A stretch of 64,000 nucleotides of DNA from Pseudomonadota bacterium (GTDB taxonomy: Bacteria; Pseudomonadota; Alphaproteobacteria; Rhizobiales; Xanthobacteraceae). The notes under the pieces were generated by a model, which ran no database searches, was not told the origin of the DNA, and was given only the letters and a program-made list of their open reading frames with translations. This document shows positions 9,498-16,881 of the stretch, one piece after another (the first letter of the stretch is position 1; each line of letters begins with the position of its first letter). The stretch spans positions 1-64,000 of the forward strand of contig JAEWJH010000039.1 of NCBI GenBank assembly GCA_023386635.1, written 5' to 3'. The translations under genes were made by a program, and so were the position numbers.

Positions 9498-9863
9498 ATG
9501 CGACACATTGCATCCCGACGGGTGTCGGGTTTTCTGGCCGTTGCGCTCGCAGGCGCGATGGCGCTTCCCGCGCTGCCGGCGTCGGCCGCTTCGGCGACCA
9601 AGGCTGCGGGCATCAGCGCTGATCCGGTCGCAACCACGACCACGGACTTCAGCGCGCGTCGCCGCCACTATCGCGGCAACAATGGTGCGGCTGCGCTCGC
9701 GGCGTTTGGCATGATCGCCGGCACGATCGCGACCATCGCCGCCAATGAGCGCCGGCGCGACTATTACGAGCGCGGCTACGGCTATTACGGCGGTGGCTAT
9801 GGCTATGCTCCGCGGCCTTACTACGGCCCGCGTTACGGCTATCCGGGCTATCGCCGCTGGTAA
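9498..9863 (+). CDS. Small secreted protein with Gly/Tyr/Arg-rich C-terminus
   Basis: The 121-residue protein begins with a signal peptide (about 1-31, cleavage near ASAAS). A hydrophobic stretch around AALAAFGMIAGTIATIAA (about 64-82) could be a membrane or glycine-zipper segment. The tail is a run of Gly-Tyr-Pro-Arg repeats (RGYGYYGGGYGYAPRPYYG). GGAAGGAGG precedes the ATG at good distance. Many rhizobial genomes encode such envelope proteins of unknown role. It stands alone and is closed by the terminator at 9891-9920. Confidence 0.75.
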   Translation: MRHIASRRVSGFLAVALAGAMALPALPASAASATKAAGISADPVATTTTDFSARRRHYRGNNGAAALAAFGMIAGTIATIAANERRRDYYERGYGYYGGGYGYAPRPYYGPRYGYPGYRRW

Positions 9864-9890
9864 GCGCCCGGACCGGAAGGGGATCTGATG

Positions 9891-9920
9891 ACGGGGCGGG
9901 AGCCATTCCCGCCCCGTTTA
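9891..9920 (+). terminator. Rho-independent terminator
   Basis: A perfect 11-bp stem (ACGGGGCGGGA / TCCCGCCCCGT) around a GCCAT loop is followed by TTTAT. It ends the small secreted-protein gene. It also shows that hisE starts at 9963 and not at the in-frame ATG at 9888, because transcription from upstream would stop inside that extended frame. Confidence 0.8.
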
Positions 9921-9962
9921 TCGTTAACAATTTGTGATCTGTCGGGGTGTATCGTCGGAATC

Positions 9963-10349
9963 ATGTCTGATTCGATTGCCCGTCTTTATGAAGCGGTGGA
10001 AGCCGCCGGCCAGTGCGATCCCGCGACCTCGCGTACCGCCCGGTTGATCCGTGCCGGCATCCCCAAAGCTGCCAAAAAGATGGCCGAGGAAGCGGTCGAG
10101 GTCGTGATCGACGCCATGGCCGGCGAGAGCGAGGCCGTGGTCAAGGAAAGCGCCGATCTGATCTACAACTTGGTCGTGTTGTGGTCGGTGTCCGGCGTGC
10201 GGCCGGAACACGTCTGGGCCGAGATGGAACGCCGCGAGCGGATGATGGGCATCGCCGAGAAATTGCCGAAAAAAGACGCTTCCGCGGCAGCGGCCCGCCG
10301 CAAGGTTGTCGCGCTCGCCGCGCACGGCTATGGCAAGCGTCCGCGCTGA
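9963..10349 (+). CDS. hisE: Phosphoribosyl-ATP pyrophosphatase
   Basis: HisE hydrolyses phosphoribosyl-ATP to phosphoribosyl-AMP, the second step of histidine synthesis. The 128-residue protein is an all-alpha MazG-like NTP pyrophosphatase. The metal-binding acidic motifs are in KKMAEEAVEVVIDAM and VVKESADLIYNL (E..E/E..D pattern). The C-terminal 20 residues are a basic extension beyond the usual length of about 107. The other his genes are not in this window. A DedA-family gene follows 37 nt downstream and may be cotranscribed. Confidence 0.93.
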   Translation: MSDSIARLYEAVEAAGQCDPATSRTARLIRAGIPKAAKKMAEEAVEVVIDAMAGESEAVVKESADLIYNLVVLWSVSGVRPEHVWAEMERRERMMGIAEKLPKKDASAAAARRKVVALAAHGYGKRPR

Positions 10350-10386
10350 CCGCGCCATCCCTTGAATAGTTGAGCATGCCGATCTG

Positions 10387-10998
10387 ATGACGGAACAGTC
10401 CCTGACGACGCGCTCGCCGCTCCGGCGGATTTATGACTGGTGCGTCGAAACCGCCGGCAAGCGCTATGCGGTCTGGGTCATGGGCGCGATCTCGTTCGCG
10501 GAAAGCTCGTTCTTCCCGGTTCCGCCCGACGTCATGCTGATCCCGATGTCGCTGGCCCGGCCGGACCGCGCCTATCTGTTCGCGCTGTGGTGCACGATCA
10601 CCTCGGTGCTGGGGGGCATCGTCGGCTATGCGATCGGCTATCTGCTGTACGACACGGTCGGACAGTGGGTGATCCACGTTTACGGCTATGCCGACAAGGT
10701 GGACGCATTCCGGGCCGCTTACGCGGAGTGGGGCGCGTGGATCATTCTGCTCAAGGGCCTGACGCCGATCCCCTACAAGCTCGTCACCATCACCTCGGGT
10801 TTCGCCGCCTACAGCCTGCCGCTGTTCATCCTGTTTTCGGTGATGACGCGCGGCGCGCGCTTCTTCCTGCTGGCGTTCCTGCTGCATCGTTACGGGCCGA
10901 CCGCGCGGCAGATGCTGGAGGAGCGGCTGGGCTTCTGGGTCACGATCGGCGCGGTGGTGCTGATCGGCGGGATTATCGCGGCGTTCTACCTGTTCTGA
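10387..10998 (+). CDS. DedA/YqaA-type SNARE-associated (VTT) membrane protein
   Basis: A 203-residue inner-membrane protein with four or five hydrophobic segments. It carries the family's re-entrant motif E-SSFFPVPPDVMLIPM (about 39-55) and the second conserved patch F-LKGLTPIPYKLVTITSGFA (about 120-142). DedA/VTT proteins act in lipid (undecaprenyl-phosphate or phospholipid) transbilayer movement. The YqaA branch is uncharacterised in detail. It lies just downstream of hisE in the same direction. Confidence 0.85.
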   Translation: MTEQSLTTRSPLRRIYDWCVETAGKRYAVWVMGAISFAESSFFPVPPDVMLIPMSLARPDRAYLFALWCTITSVLGGIVGYAIGYLLYDTVGQWVIHVYGYADKVDAFRAAYAEWGAWIILLKGLTPIPYKLVTITSGFAAYSLPLFILFSVMTRGARFFLLAFLLHRYGPTARQMLEERLGFWVTIGAVVLIGGIIAAFYLF

Positions 10999-11086
10999 TG
11001 CGGCTTTCTGCGAATTCACGCCGCCCCCCGCTTCTGCTATCCTGATCGTATCCGATCCGACTCACACAGCAGCGGTTCCGCGGATC

Positions 11087-11584
11087 ATGAACATCGACAT
11101 GCACAGGCTTGGTCTCGCGACAGGCTGCTTCAGCCTGATCGTGCTGTCCGCCCTGTGTCTTGGCCTTGGTCTTTCGCTGGCGCCGGGCATCGCCGTCGCA
11201 CAGCCGGCGCCTGCGCAGGCGAAGCCGGACGTGTTCGACGATATCGGTGACTGGTTCGACCGCCAGTGGTCGAGATTTCAGCGCGACACGCAGCGCTCGG
11301 TCGATGTCGCCAAGGATGCCGCCGACGGCGTCGCGAAATTCTCCGAACAGCGCACGGTGAGCGGTCACGAAGTGTGCGGCGTGGCGCCGAACGGCGCGCC
11401 GGATTGCCAGAGCGCCGCAACGCGGCTGTGCCGTGGCGCCGGCTACGCGTCCGGCAAGAGCCTCGATTCGACGACGGCGGAAAATTGCCCGGCGGCGAGG
11501 ATGCTGCTGACGGGCCCTGCTCGCCAGGCGGCCGGAGCATGCCGCAGCGAAACTTTCATCAGCCGCGCGCTGTGCACGCCCTGA
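11087..11584 (+). CDS. Secreted hypothetical protein with conserved-looking cysteines
   Basis: The 165-residue product has an N-terminal hydrophobic signal (about 10-38, cleavage near AVAQP). A helical charged stretch (DDIGDWFDRQWSRFQRD, about 50-66) follows. The C-terminal half has six cysteines (HEVCGVAPNGAPDCQ, ATRLCRGAG, ENCPAAR, GACRSE, ALCTP), suggesting three disulfides in the periplasm. No family is recognised. It is convergent with the VOC gene pair and its neighbours give no functional hint. Confidence 0.7.
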   Translation: MNIDMHRLGLATGCFSLIVLSALCLGLGLSLAPGIAVAQPAPAQAKPDVFDDIGDWFDRQWSRFQRDTQRSVDVAKDAADGVAKFSEQRTVSGHEVCGVAPNGAPDCQSAATRLCRGAGYASGKSLDSTTAENCPAARMLLTGPARQAAGACRSETFISRALCTP

Positions 11585-11599
11585 CCCTGACAGGTTGAT

Positions 11600-12457
11600 C
11601 TAGTCGCGGAATTCCGCGATTTCCGGCTTCGCGCCCCATTCGCAAAAGCCCTTCGGCTCGAACGGCAGTTGCCGCTCGCGATAGAGCAGTTCGTCGGCGA
11701 TCGAGCGCACGCCGGACGAATATTCGAACACCATGCCGTCCGGTCCGCGGAAGTAGAGGAACTTCGCCGACGAGGTCGGATGCCGTCCGGGGCCGAATAC
11801 CATCGGCACCTGCCGTTCGGTGAGGAAGCGGAACGAGCGCATCACGTCGTCGCCGCTCTCCACCTGATGGTTGATGTGCTGGATGCCGGGCGTCGCCGAC
11901 GGGAACATGGCGATCGAGTGATGCACCTCGTCGATGCGCAGCAGCGGCGCATCGCCGATCCGGTCGCTGACGCGGGCGTTGCAGACGGTGGTCCAGAACG
12001 CTTCGTCGCGCGCCGCGTCGGTGGTGCACAGGCCGATATGCGAGAAGCCGGTGATGCCGGCATCGCGCGTGCCGTGATAGCGCTTGCCGCTATAGGCCGG
12101 CCGCCAGACGAGTTCGATCGGATTGCCGCTCGGATCGCGGAAGGCGATGAAGGCGCGCACCTTGCGCGCATCGGCTTCCTCAGGCGTGCCGAAGCGCACG
12201 GCATGGCCGAGCGTTTCCAGTTGTGCCGCCGCGGCGTCGAGGTCCTCGTGCCGGTCGATCTCGAACGCCGCCGCCTGTTCCTTCGGATCACCCTCGAAGT
12301 AGCACAGCGTGTGCTCCTTCTCGTCCGACTTGAAATAGACCGCGCCCTTCACCCGCTCGCTGATCTCCAGCCCGAGATAATCGGTGGCGAACTGCGTCGC
12401 GCCCTCGAGGTCGCGCGTGCCGAGCCGCACATAGGAGACGTCCTTGAGTTCAATCAT
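11600..12457 (-). CDS. VOC-superfamily type I extradiol dioxygenase-like protein (metal site intact)
   Basis: The 285-residue protein has two VOC modules, as in 2,3-dihydroxybiphenyl 1,2-dioxygenase (BphC). All three expected metal ligands are present: His140 (GFSHIGL), His194 (GIQHINHQV) and Glu245 (MVFEYSSG). The acid/base His pair at 179-180 (VHHSIAM) is also kept. The family cleaves catechol rings next to the hydroxyls with Fe(II) or Mn(II); ring cleavage is therefore likely, but the substrate is unknown. It overlaps the next upstream gene by four bases (ATGA), and that gene is a metal-less paralogue. No other ring-degradation gene is adjacent. Confidence 0.8.
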   Translation of the reverse strand: MIELKDVSYVRLGTRDLEGATQFATDYLGLEISERVKGAVYFKSDEKEHTLCYFEGDPKEQAAAFEIDRHEDLDAAAAQLETLGHAVRFGTPEEADARKVRAFIAFRDPSGNPIELVWRPAYSGKRYHGTRDAGITGFSHIGLCTTDAARDEAFWTTVCNARVSDRIGDAPLLRIDEVHHSIAMFPSATPGIQHINHQVESGDDVMRSFRFLTERQVPMVFGPGRHPTSSAKFLYFRGPDGMVFEYSSGVRSIADELLYRERQLPFEPKGFCEWGAKPEIAEFRD

Positions 12458-13341
12458 GCGTCCACTCCGGCTGCGAATTCGGGAACCTCGCTGACGCTGC
12501 CCCAGGAGCAGAACGACAGCGGCTGGAACGGGAACTGCCGCGCGCGGTGCGTGGTTTCATCCACGGATGCGCCTTCGGTCACATAGCTGAACAGTACGCC
12601 GTCCGGCCCTGCAAAGGTAATGAACATCTGGCCGGATGTGGGGCGGCGGCCGGGGCCGTGCACAATGCGGACCTGCGCCTGCTGCAGGAAGTAGTGCGCC
12701 TGCATCAACTGGTTGACGCTCTCGACCGCATATTCCACGGCGAGGACGCCGCTTTTCTGCGATGGATGCAGCGCGAGGCGATGATGCGCGCTGTCGAAGC
12801 GGATATAGGCGGTATCGCCGGCCCAGTCGCTGACACGACCGTTGAACAGCGTGGTCCACAACACTTCGTCGGCGGTGGCGGCCGGGCCGCGCAACGCGAC
12901 GGCTTCCAGCCCTGTGACGCCGGCGTCGCGTGAGGGGAAATAGCGCCAGCCACTGTTGAGCGGCCGCACCACCAGCTCGAACTGGTGCCCGCTCTTGTCC
13001 CGGAAACCGATGAACTGGCGCACCTTGCGCGCCGCGGCGGCCTCGGCATCGCCGCGCGTCACGGCGTAGCCGGCTTTGGTCAACGCGGCTTCGGCAGCAT
13101 CAAGCGCCTGCGGTGTGCGCACCTCGAACGCCACCACCTGCTCGGACGGATCGCCGGCGACGTAGATCAGGGTGTGATCGCGGAAGTCGGAGCGAAACGT
13201 CGCGCGCGTCTCCGTCTTGTCGATGAGCTGCAGCCCGAGCACGCGGGTTGCGAAGTCGATGGCGGCGGGCAGGTCGCGGGTACCGAGGCGGACGGAGCGA
13301 AGCTGTTCAATATCGATCATCGCGGCATTCATTGATGTCAT
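12454..13341 (-). CDS. VOC-superfamily extradiol dioxygenase-like pseudoenzyme (metal ligands lost)
   Basis: This 295-residue protein aligns along its whole length with the downstream gene product. Shared segments include SVRLGTRDL, the HH pair at 186-187, GPGRRPTS, FAGPDGVLF and a common C-terminus. At the three metal positions it has Ala147 (GLEAVAL), Ala201 (GVLAVEYAV) and Ser252 (LFSYVTEG) in place of His, His and Glu, so it should not bind a catalytic metal. The four-base overlap implies coupled translation and equal amounts. A structural or regulatory partner is the obvious inference. The start could also be the Met eight residues in; the upstream Met has the better GGAG signal. Confidence 0.78.
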   Translation of the reverse strand: MTSMNAAMIDIEQLRSVRLGTRDLPAAIDFATRVLGLQLIDKTETRATFRSDFRDHTLIYVAGDPSEQVVAFEVRTPQALDAAEAALTKAGYAVTRGDAEAAAARKVRQFIGFRDKSGHQFELVVRPLNSGWRYFPSRDAGVTGLEAVALRGPAATADEVLWTTLFNGRVSDWAGDTAYIRFDSAHHRLALHPSQKSGVLAVEYAVESVNQLMQAHYFLQQAQVRIVHGPGRRPTSGQMFITFAGPDGVLFSYVTEGASVDETTHRARQFPFQPLSFCSWGSVSEVPEFAAGVDA

Positions 13342-13445
13342 GCGCTCCAGTGTACGGGAAGCGAAAGTCCGGCGCCACCGCGCCTGCTTGCCCGGACCTG
13401 TCCGCTATGGTTCGGTCAGCGAACGAACAATACTGGGACGCGGCG

Positions 13446-14807
13446 ATGAATCTCCATGCGAAGCTTGCGGAGCGGGCGGCTGCCGGGCGGCCGGTCACCG
13501 TGGCGGTGATCGGGGCCGGCAAGTTCGGCACCATGTTCCTCAGCCAGGCGCGGCTGACGACCGGTCTGCATGTGGTGGCGGTGGCCGATCTCGACGTCGC
13601 CCGCGCACGGGCGCAACTCGCCACCGCCGGCTGGCCGCAGCCGCAGTTTGCTGCGGCCTCGCTCGGCGACGCGCTGAAGGATCGCACCACGCTGGTGAGC
13701 GACGATGCGGCAACGGTGATCGCCTGCCCGGAGATCGAGGTGATCGTCGAGGCAACCGGCGTTCCGGCGGCGGGCATTGCCCATGCGCTCGCGGCGATCG
13801 GCCACGGCAAGCACATCGTCATGGTCAATGTGGAGGCCGATGCGCTGGCTGGTCCGCTGCTGGCGCGGCGCGCGAAAGCGGCCGGCGTGGTCTACAGCCT
13901 CGCCTGGGGCGATCAGCCGGCGCTGATCTGCGAGCATGTGGACTGGGCGCGGGCCTGCGGCTTCAAGGTGATCGCGGCCGGCAAGGGCACGCGTTACGAG
14001 CCGCACTACCACCGGTCGAATCCCGACAATGTCTGGGACATCCTCGACAAGTATCTGAAGATCACCGACCGCACGTCGATCAATCCGAAAATGTTCAACA
14101 GCTTCGTCGACGGCACCAAGTCCGGAATCGAGATGACCGCGGTGTGCAACGCCACCGGCCTCGTCCCGCAGTCGGATGGATTGTCCTTCCCACCGGCGAC
14201 GCGGTTTGAACTGGCGCAGATGTGCAAGCCGAAGGCGGATGGCGGCGTGCTGGAAAAGGCCGGCGTCACGGAAGTGACGTCATCGGTCTATCGCGACGGC
14301 CGCGACGTGCCGCATCATCTCGCGCTTGGCACTTACGTTGTGTTCGAGGGGGAGACCGATTACGCGCGGCGCTGCTTCGGCGAATATGCGATGCTGCCCG
14401 ACGACAGCGGCAAATTCGCCGCACTGTATCGGCCGATCCACATGATCGGACTGGAGCTCGGCATCTCGGTCGCCTCGGTGGCGCTGCGCGGCGAAGCAAC
14501 CGGCGCGCCGACGGGCTTCCGCTCCGATGTGGTGGCAACAGCGAAGCGCGCCCTGAAAGCCGGCGAAATTCTCGACGGAGAAGGCGGTTTCTGCGTCTGG
14601 GGCAAACAGATCCCGGCCGAGCGCTCGCTGGGGGACGGGCTGCTGCCGCTCGGGCTCGCGCATCACGTGACGCTCAAGCGCGACCTCGCCGAAGGCGAGG
14701 CCGTGCGTTGGAGCGACGTGGCGTATGACCCGAACGACAGCGCCGTTCGATTCCGGCGCGAGATGGAGGCCGCATTCGCGCGGCCCAACGCATCAAGCGG
14801 CCTTTAG
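13446..14807 (+). CDS. NAD(P)-dependent homoserine-dehydrogenase-like oxidoreductase with C-terminal SAF domain
   Basis: The 453-residue protein starts with a Rossmann fold (GAGKFG, residues 23-28) of the homoserine dehydrogenase NAD-binding type. A catalytic middle part includes KGTRYEPHYH and TKSGIEMTAVCNATGL. A C-terminal SAF-type domain (about 380-435; GEILDGEGGFCVWGK, HVTLKRDLAEGEAV) is the fold shared with antifreeze proteins and sialic acid synthases. Proteins of this architecture act in catabolism of unusual sugars and polyols, but the substrate here is unknown. It is divergent from the VOC pair across about 100 bp. Its last codons overlap the convergent small gene by four bases. Confidence 0.78.
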   Translation: MNLHAKLAERAAAGRPVTVAVIGAGKFGTMFLSQARLTTGLHVVAVADLDVARARAQLATAGWPQPQFAAASLGDALKDRTTLVSDDAATVIACPEIEVIVEATGVPAAGIAHALAAIGHGKHIVMVNVEADALAGPLLARRAKAAGVVYSLAWGDQPALICEHVDWARACGFKVIAAGKGTRYEPHYHRSNPDNVWDILDKYLKITDRTSINPKMFNSFVDGTKSGIEMTAVCNATGLVPQSDGLSFPPATRFELAQMCKPKADGGVLEKAGVTEVTSSVYRDGRDVPHHLALGTYVVFEGETDYARRCFGEYAMLPDDSGKFAALYRPIHMIGLELGISVASVALRGEATGAPTGFRSDVVATAKRALKAGEILDGEGGFCVWGKQIPAERSLGDGLLPLGLAHHVTLKRDLAEGEAVRWSDVAYDPNDSAVRFRREMEAAFARPNASSGL

Positions 14808-15091
14808 CGGCAGCGGCGGACAGTCCGCACGATCACGCGGCCGTAAGACGTGCGCACGCGATGACGCTCGGTCCAGCAATGGCGATGGCGCCGCCAGTGG
14901 TTGCCACGCCAGTGATGGTGCGGCCGGTAATGCCGGTGCCGACGATACCGAACATGTTCGACGGCGCTGCCGTCCTGCGCGACGCCGGCTGCGATTCCGG
15001 CGACAGGCACGGCCGCATTGGCCGGAGCCGGCAGCGTCCAGGCGGCGGCTGCCGCGAGAGCAAGGGCCGGCAGGGTCCAACGTAATTTCAT
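14804..15091 (-). CDS. Small secreted His/Arg-rich protein
   Basis: The mature region of this 95-residue protein is dense in His, Arg and Trp (RRHRHYRPHHHWRGNHW), after a clean signal peptide ending near ANAA (about 27). Two cysteines lie in the last 25 residues. Metal binding or association with anionic envelope polymers is plausible, but unproven. The second of two nearby ATGs is the likely start, because GGAGG lies six bases before it. A perfect EcfG-type promoter match is 33 nt upstream, which suggests general-stress control. Confidence 0.72.
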   Translation of the reverse strand: MKLRWTLPALALAAAAAWTLPAPANAAVPVAGIAAGVAQDGSAVEHVRYRRHRHYRPHHHWRGNHWRRHRHCWTERHRVRTSYGRVIVRTVRRCR

Positions 15092-15123
15092 CTGCATCCT
15101 CCACGTGTCTTTTGACAGAGGGT

Positions 15124-15149
15124 AACGTGATAGCGGTGCAAATCGTTCC
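15124..15149 (-). promoter_or_regulatory. EcfG-type promoter (GGAAC-N17-CGTT)
   Basis: On the minus strand GGAAC (15149-15145) and CGTT (15127-15124) are 17 bases apart, an exact match to the alphaproteobacterial general-stress sigma EcfG consensus. The predicted start lies roughly 25 nt upstream of the ATG at 15091, a normal leader length. Confidence 0.6.
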
Positions 15150-15300
15150 CCGACAGCGGACTATCGTAAACGTGAATTAGCGGTTTGCCCGCGGTCGGTT
15201 TGAGGCTTGGGTAAGGCGGCCGCCGATAGATTTCACGTCACCTTTGTCAGGTGGTCCCGGGCGAACGCCGCGGGCCACGGATCGACGGAACGGGGCGACC

Positions 15301-15549
15301 ATGATCACCGAGGAACGCCGCAAGACGCCGCGCCGTCGCGTCCTCAAGGGCGCGACCATCGCTTTCGATCGGACCAGTGGTATCCGCTGCATGGTCCGTA
15401 ATCTGTCCGCGGGCGGTGCGTGCCTTGAACTCGACTGTTCGGTCGGCATTCCGCGCGAATTCGTGCTGGTGCTGGATTCGGATCGGTCGAGCTTCGCCAG
15501 CCGGATCGTCTGGACCGGCCCGCATCATCTCGGTGTCGCGTTTCGCTGA
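15301..15549 (+). CDS. PilZ-domain protein
   Basis: The 82-residue protein is a single PilZ domain. The N-terminal Arg cluster ERRKTPRRR supplies the RxxxR c-di-GMP motif, and NLSAGGACLEL supplies the (D/N)xSxxG motif. Such stand-alone PilZ proteins bind cyclic di-GMP and act on a partner protein. A MshEN-type domain, which also binds c-di-GMP, occurs at 42989-44917, but no direct link is shown. It has no operon partner. Confidence 0.82.
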   Translation: MITEERRKTPRRRVLKGATIAFDRTSGIRCMVRNLSAGGACLELDCSVGIPREFVLVLDSDRSSFASRIVWTGPHHLGVAFR

Positions 15550-15817
15550 CCGCGAGCGGCCGGCTGATTGCGCCGTGTTAGCCGATCACGCTCGCGCGAT
15601 TGTTCTCGTGCTGTGATGCCCCGGAAGGGAGTGTCCGCCGAATGATATCGGCGCTCATCAACCTCCTGCATTTCATTACGTCACCGAAGCGATCCAACGC
15701 GACGGCTTGATCGCTGATCGCATGCAGATCGGCACGATTGAGAAGCGGATGCGATGACTGTGATCGCTCGGATCGATGAATGCTCAAAATCACGATCTTC
15801 CACACAGAAAAAATCTG
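15550..15817. other. Gene-free spacer, lower GC
   Basis: No convincing gene or RNA is seen between the PilZ gene and the Bug-type binding-protein gene. GC content falls towards its right end, where two TTGCAT-CAAT repeats sit (next entry). No direct repeat of the tRNA-Leu 3' end was found here, so there is no sign of an attachment site. Confidence 0.5.
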
Positions 15818-15849
15818 TTGCATTCAATCATTTTGATTTGCATACAATT
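15818..15849 (+). promoter_or_regulatory. Direct repeat TTGCATTCAAT / TTGCATACAAT, candidate promoter-operator
   Basis: Two 11-mers that differ by one base start at 15818 and 15838. They are 20 bp apart, about two helical turns, so both face the same side of the DNA. TTGCAT at 15818 and TACAAT at 15843 could also serve as -35 and -10 with a 19-bp spacer. The site is 40-70 nt upstream of the binding-protein start at 15888. Confidence 0.45.
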
Positions 15850-15887
15850 GGGCTCGCATTTCAACACAACTGATTTCGGGGATCGAC

Positions 15888-16868
15888 ATGAAACGCTTGC
15901 GATCGGCAAAGCTTCTGGCCTGCTCCGTAGCGATGTGTGTTTTAGCGGCTGTCGGGCACGCCAACGCGCAAACCACCTATCCGACGAAGCCCATCACGGT
16001 TGTCGTCCCGTATCCGGCGGGCGGGTCTCCCGACATCGGAATGCGTTTCCTGCAGCAAAAATTCTCGGAAGCGCTCGGCGTGCCGATTGTCCTTCTGAAT
16101 AAGCCGGGAGCGAGCGGCATTGTCGGAATGGCATTTGTGGCGAACGCGGAGCCCGACGGTTATACGCTCGCAGCGACGACGTCTTCTTCGATTACGGTCG
16201 TGCAGATCGGCAGCGCCAAGGTCCCCTACGGCACAACCGATTTTGTACCCTTGGGGAATTATGCGGTCGACGTCAGCACGATCATTGTCGCGAAAGACTC
16301 GCCGTTTGCAAACTTCGATGCGTTGATAGCAGCAGCAAAGGCGCGACCCGGTGCGCTCAACTTCGGGACGCCGGGGGCGGGCACGTTGTCATCGCTCAAC
16401 CTCAGCTCGGTCAAGGATGGATTGGGTCTGGATATCATGGAGGTGCCATTTCCCGGGACACCGCAAGTGATGACCAGCATTATGGGAAAGCAGATCGACG
16501 GAGGCGCTGCCGCATTCAGCAGTTTTGCCGGCGCCGTCGAGGACGGAAGGCTTCGCTCGCTGGTTGTTGCCGGTCATAAGCGCCTTGCCAAGTTCCCCGA
16601 TATTCCGACCCTGGCCGAAAAAGGTTTGAAGGATGGGGGCTTGAATCTCAACCTTGGTCTTTTTGCGCCTAAGGGTACGTCCGACGCGGTCGTGAAAAAG
16701 CTGCAGCAGGCGTTGAAGAAAGCTGCGGCCGATCCTGGAGTGATCGCGGCGATTGAGAAGGCCGGAATGGTCGCAGAATTTGAAGAACCCGATGATGTCG
16801 TCAAGAGCCTCGAGCGTGAACGTTCAGGCGTCGTTCTTCTTGGACAGAAACTCAAGCGCGTGAAGTAA
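15888..16868 (+). CDS. Tripartite tricarboxylate transporter (TctC/Bug) family substrate-binding protein
   Basis: This 326-residue periplasmic protein has a signal peptide (about 1-26, ending NAQ) and the Bug-fold start YPTKPITVVVPYPAGGSPD. TctC-type proteins bind carboxylates and present them to TctA/TctB membrane subunits. No tctA/tctB lies nearby, so it is an orphan of the kind very common in Bordetella and Bradyrhizobium relatives. Its GC (roughly 53-57% in sampled lines) is about ten points below the neighbours, which suggests a later arrival. It is followed 13 nt later by an amidohydrolase, and the two probably form one operon. Confidence 0.88.
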   Translation: MKRLRSAKLLACSVAMCVLAAVGHANAQTTYPTKPITVVVPYPAGGSPDIGMRFLQQKFSEALGVPIVLLNKPGASGIVGMAFVANAEPDGYTLAATTSSSITVVQIGSAKVPYGTTDFVPLGNYAVDVSTIIVAKDSPFANFDALIAAAKARPGALNFGTPGAGTLSSLNLSSVKDGLGLDIMEVPFPGTPQVMTSIMGKQIDGGAAAFSSFAGAVEDGRLRSLVVAGHKRLAKFPDIPTLAEKGLKDGGLNLNLGLFAPKGTSDAVVKKLQQALKKAAADPGVIAAIEKAGMVAEFEEPDDVVKSLERERSGVVLLGQKLKRVK

Positions 16869-16881
16869 GGGAATTCGCTCA

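Noticed and set aside
9888..9962. Upstream ATG extending hisE by 25 codons
   Set aside because: The extension contains the intrinsic terminator of the preceding gene and no family sequence; the ATG at 9963 gives the normal HisE N-terminus.
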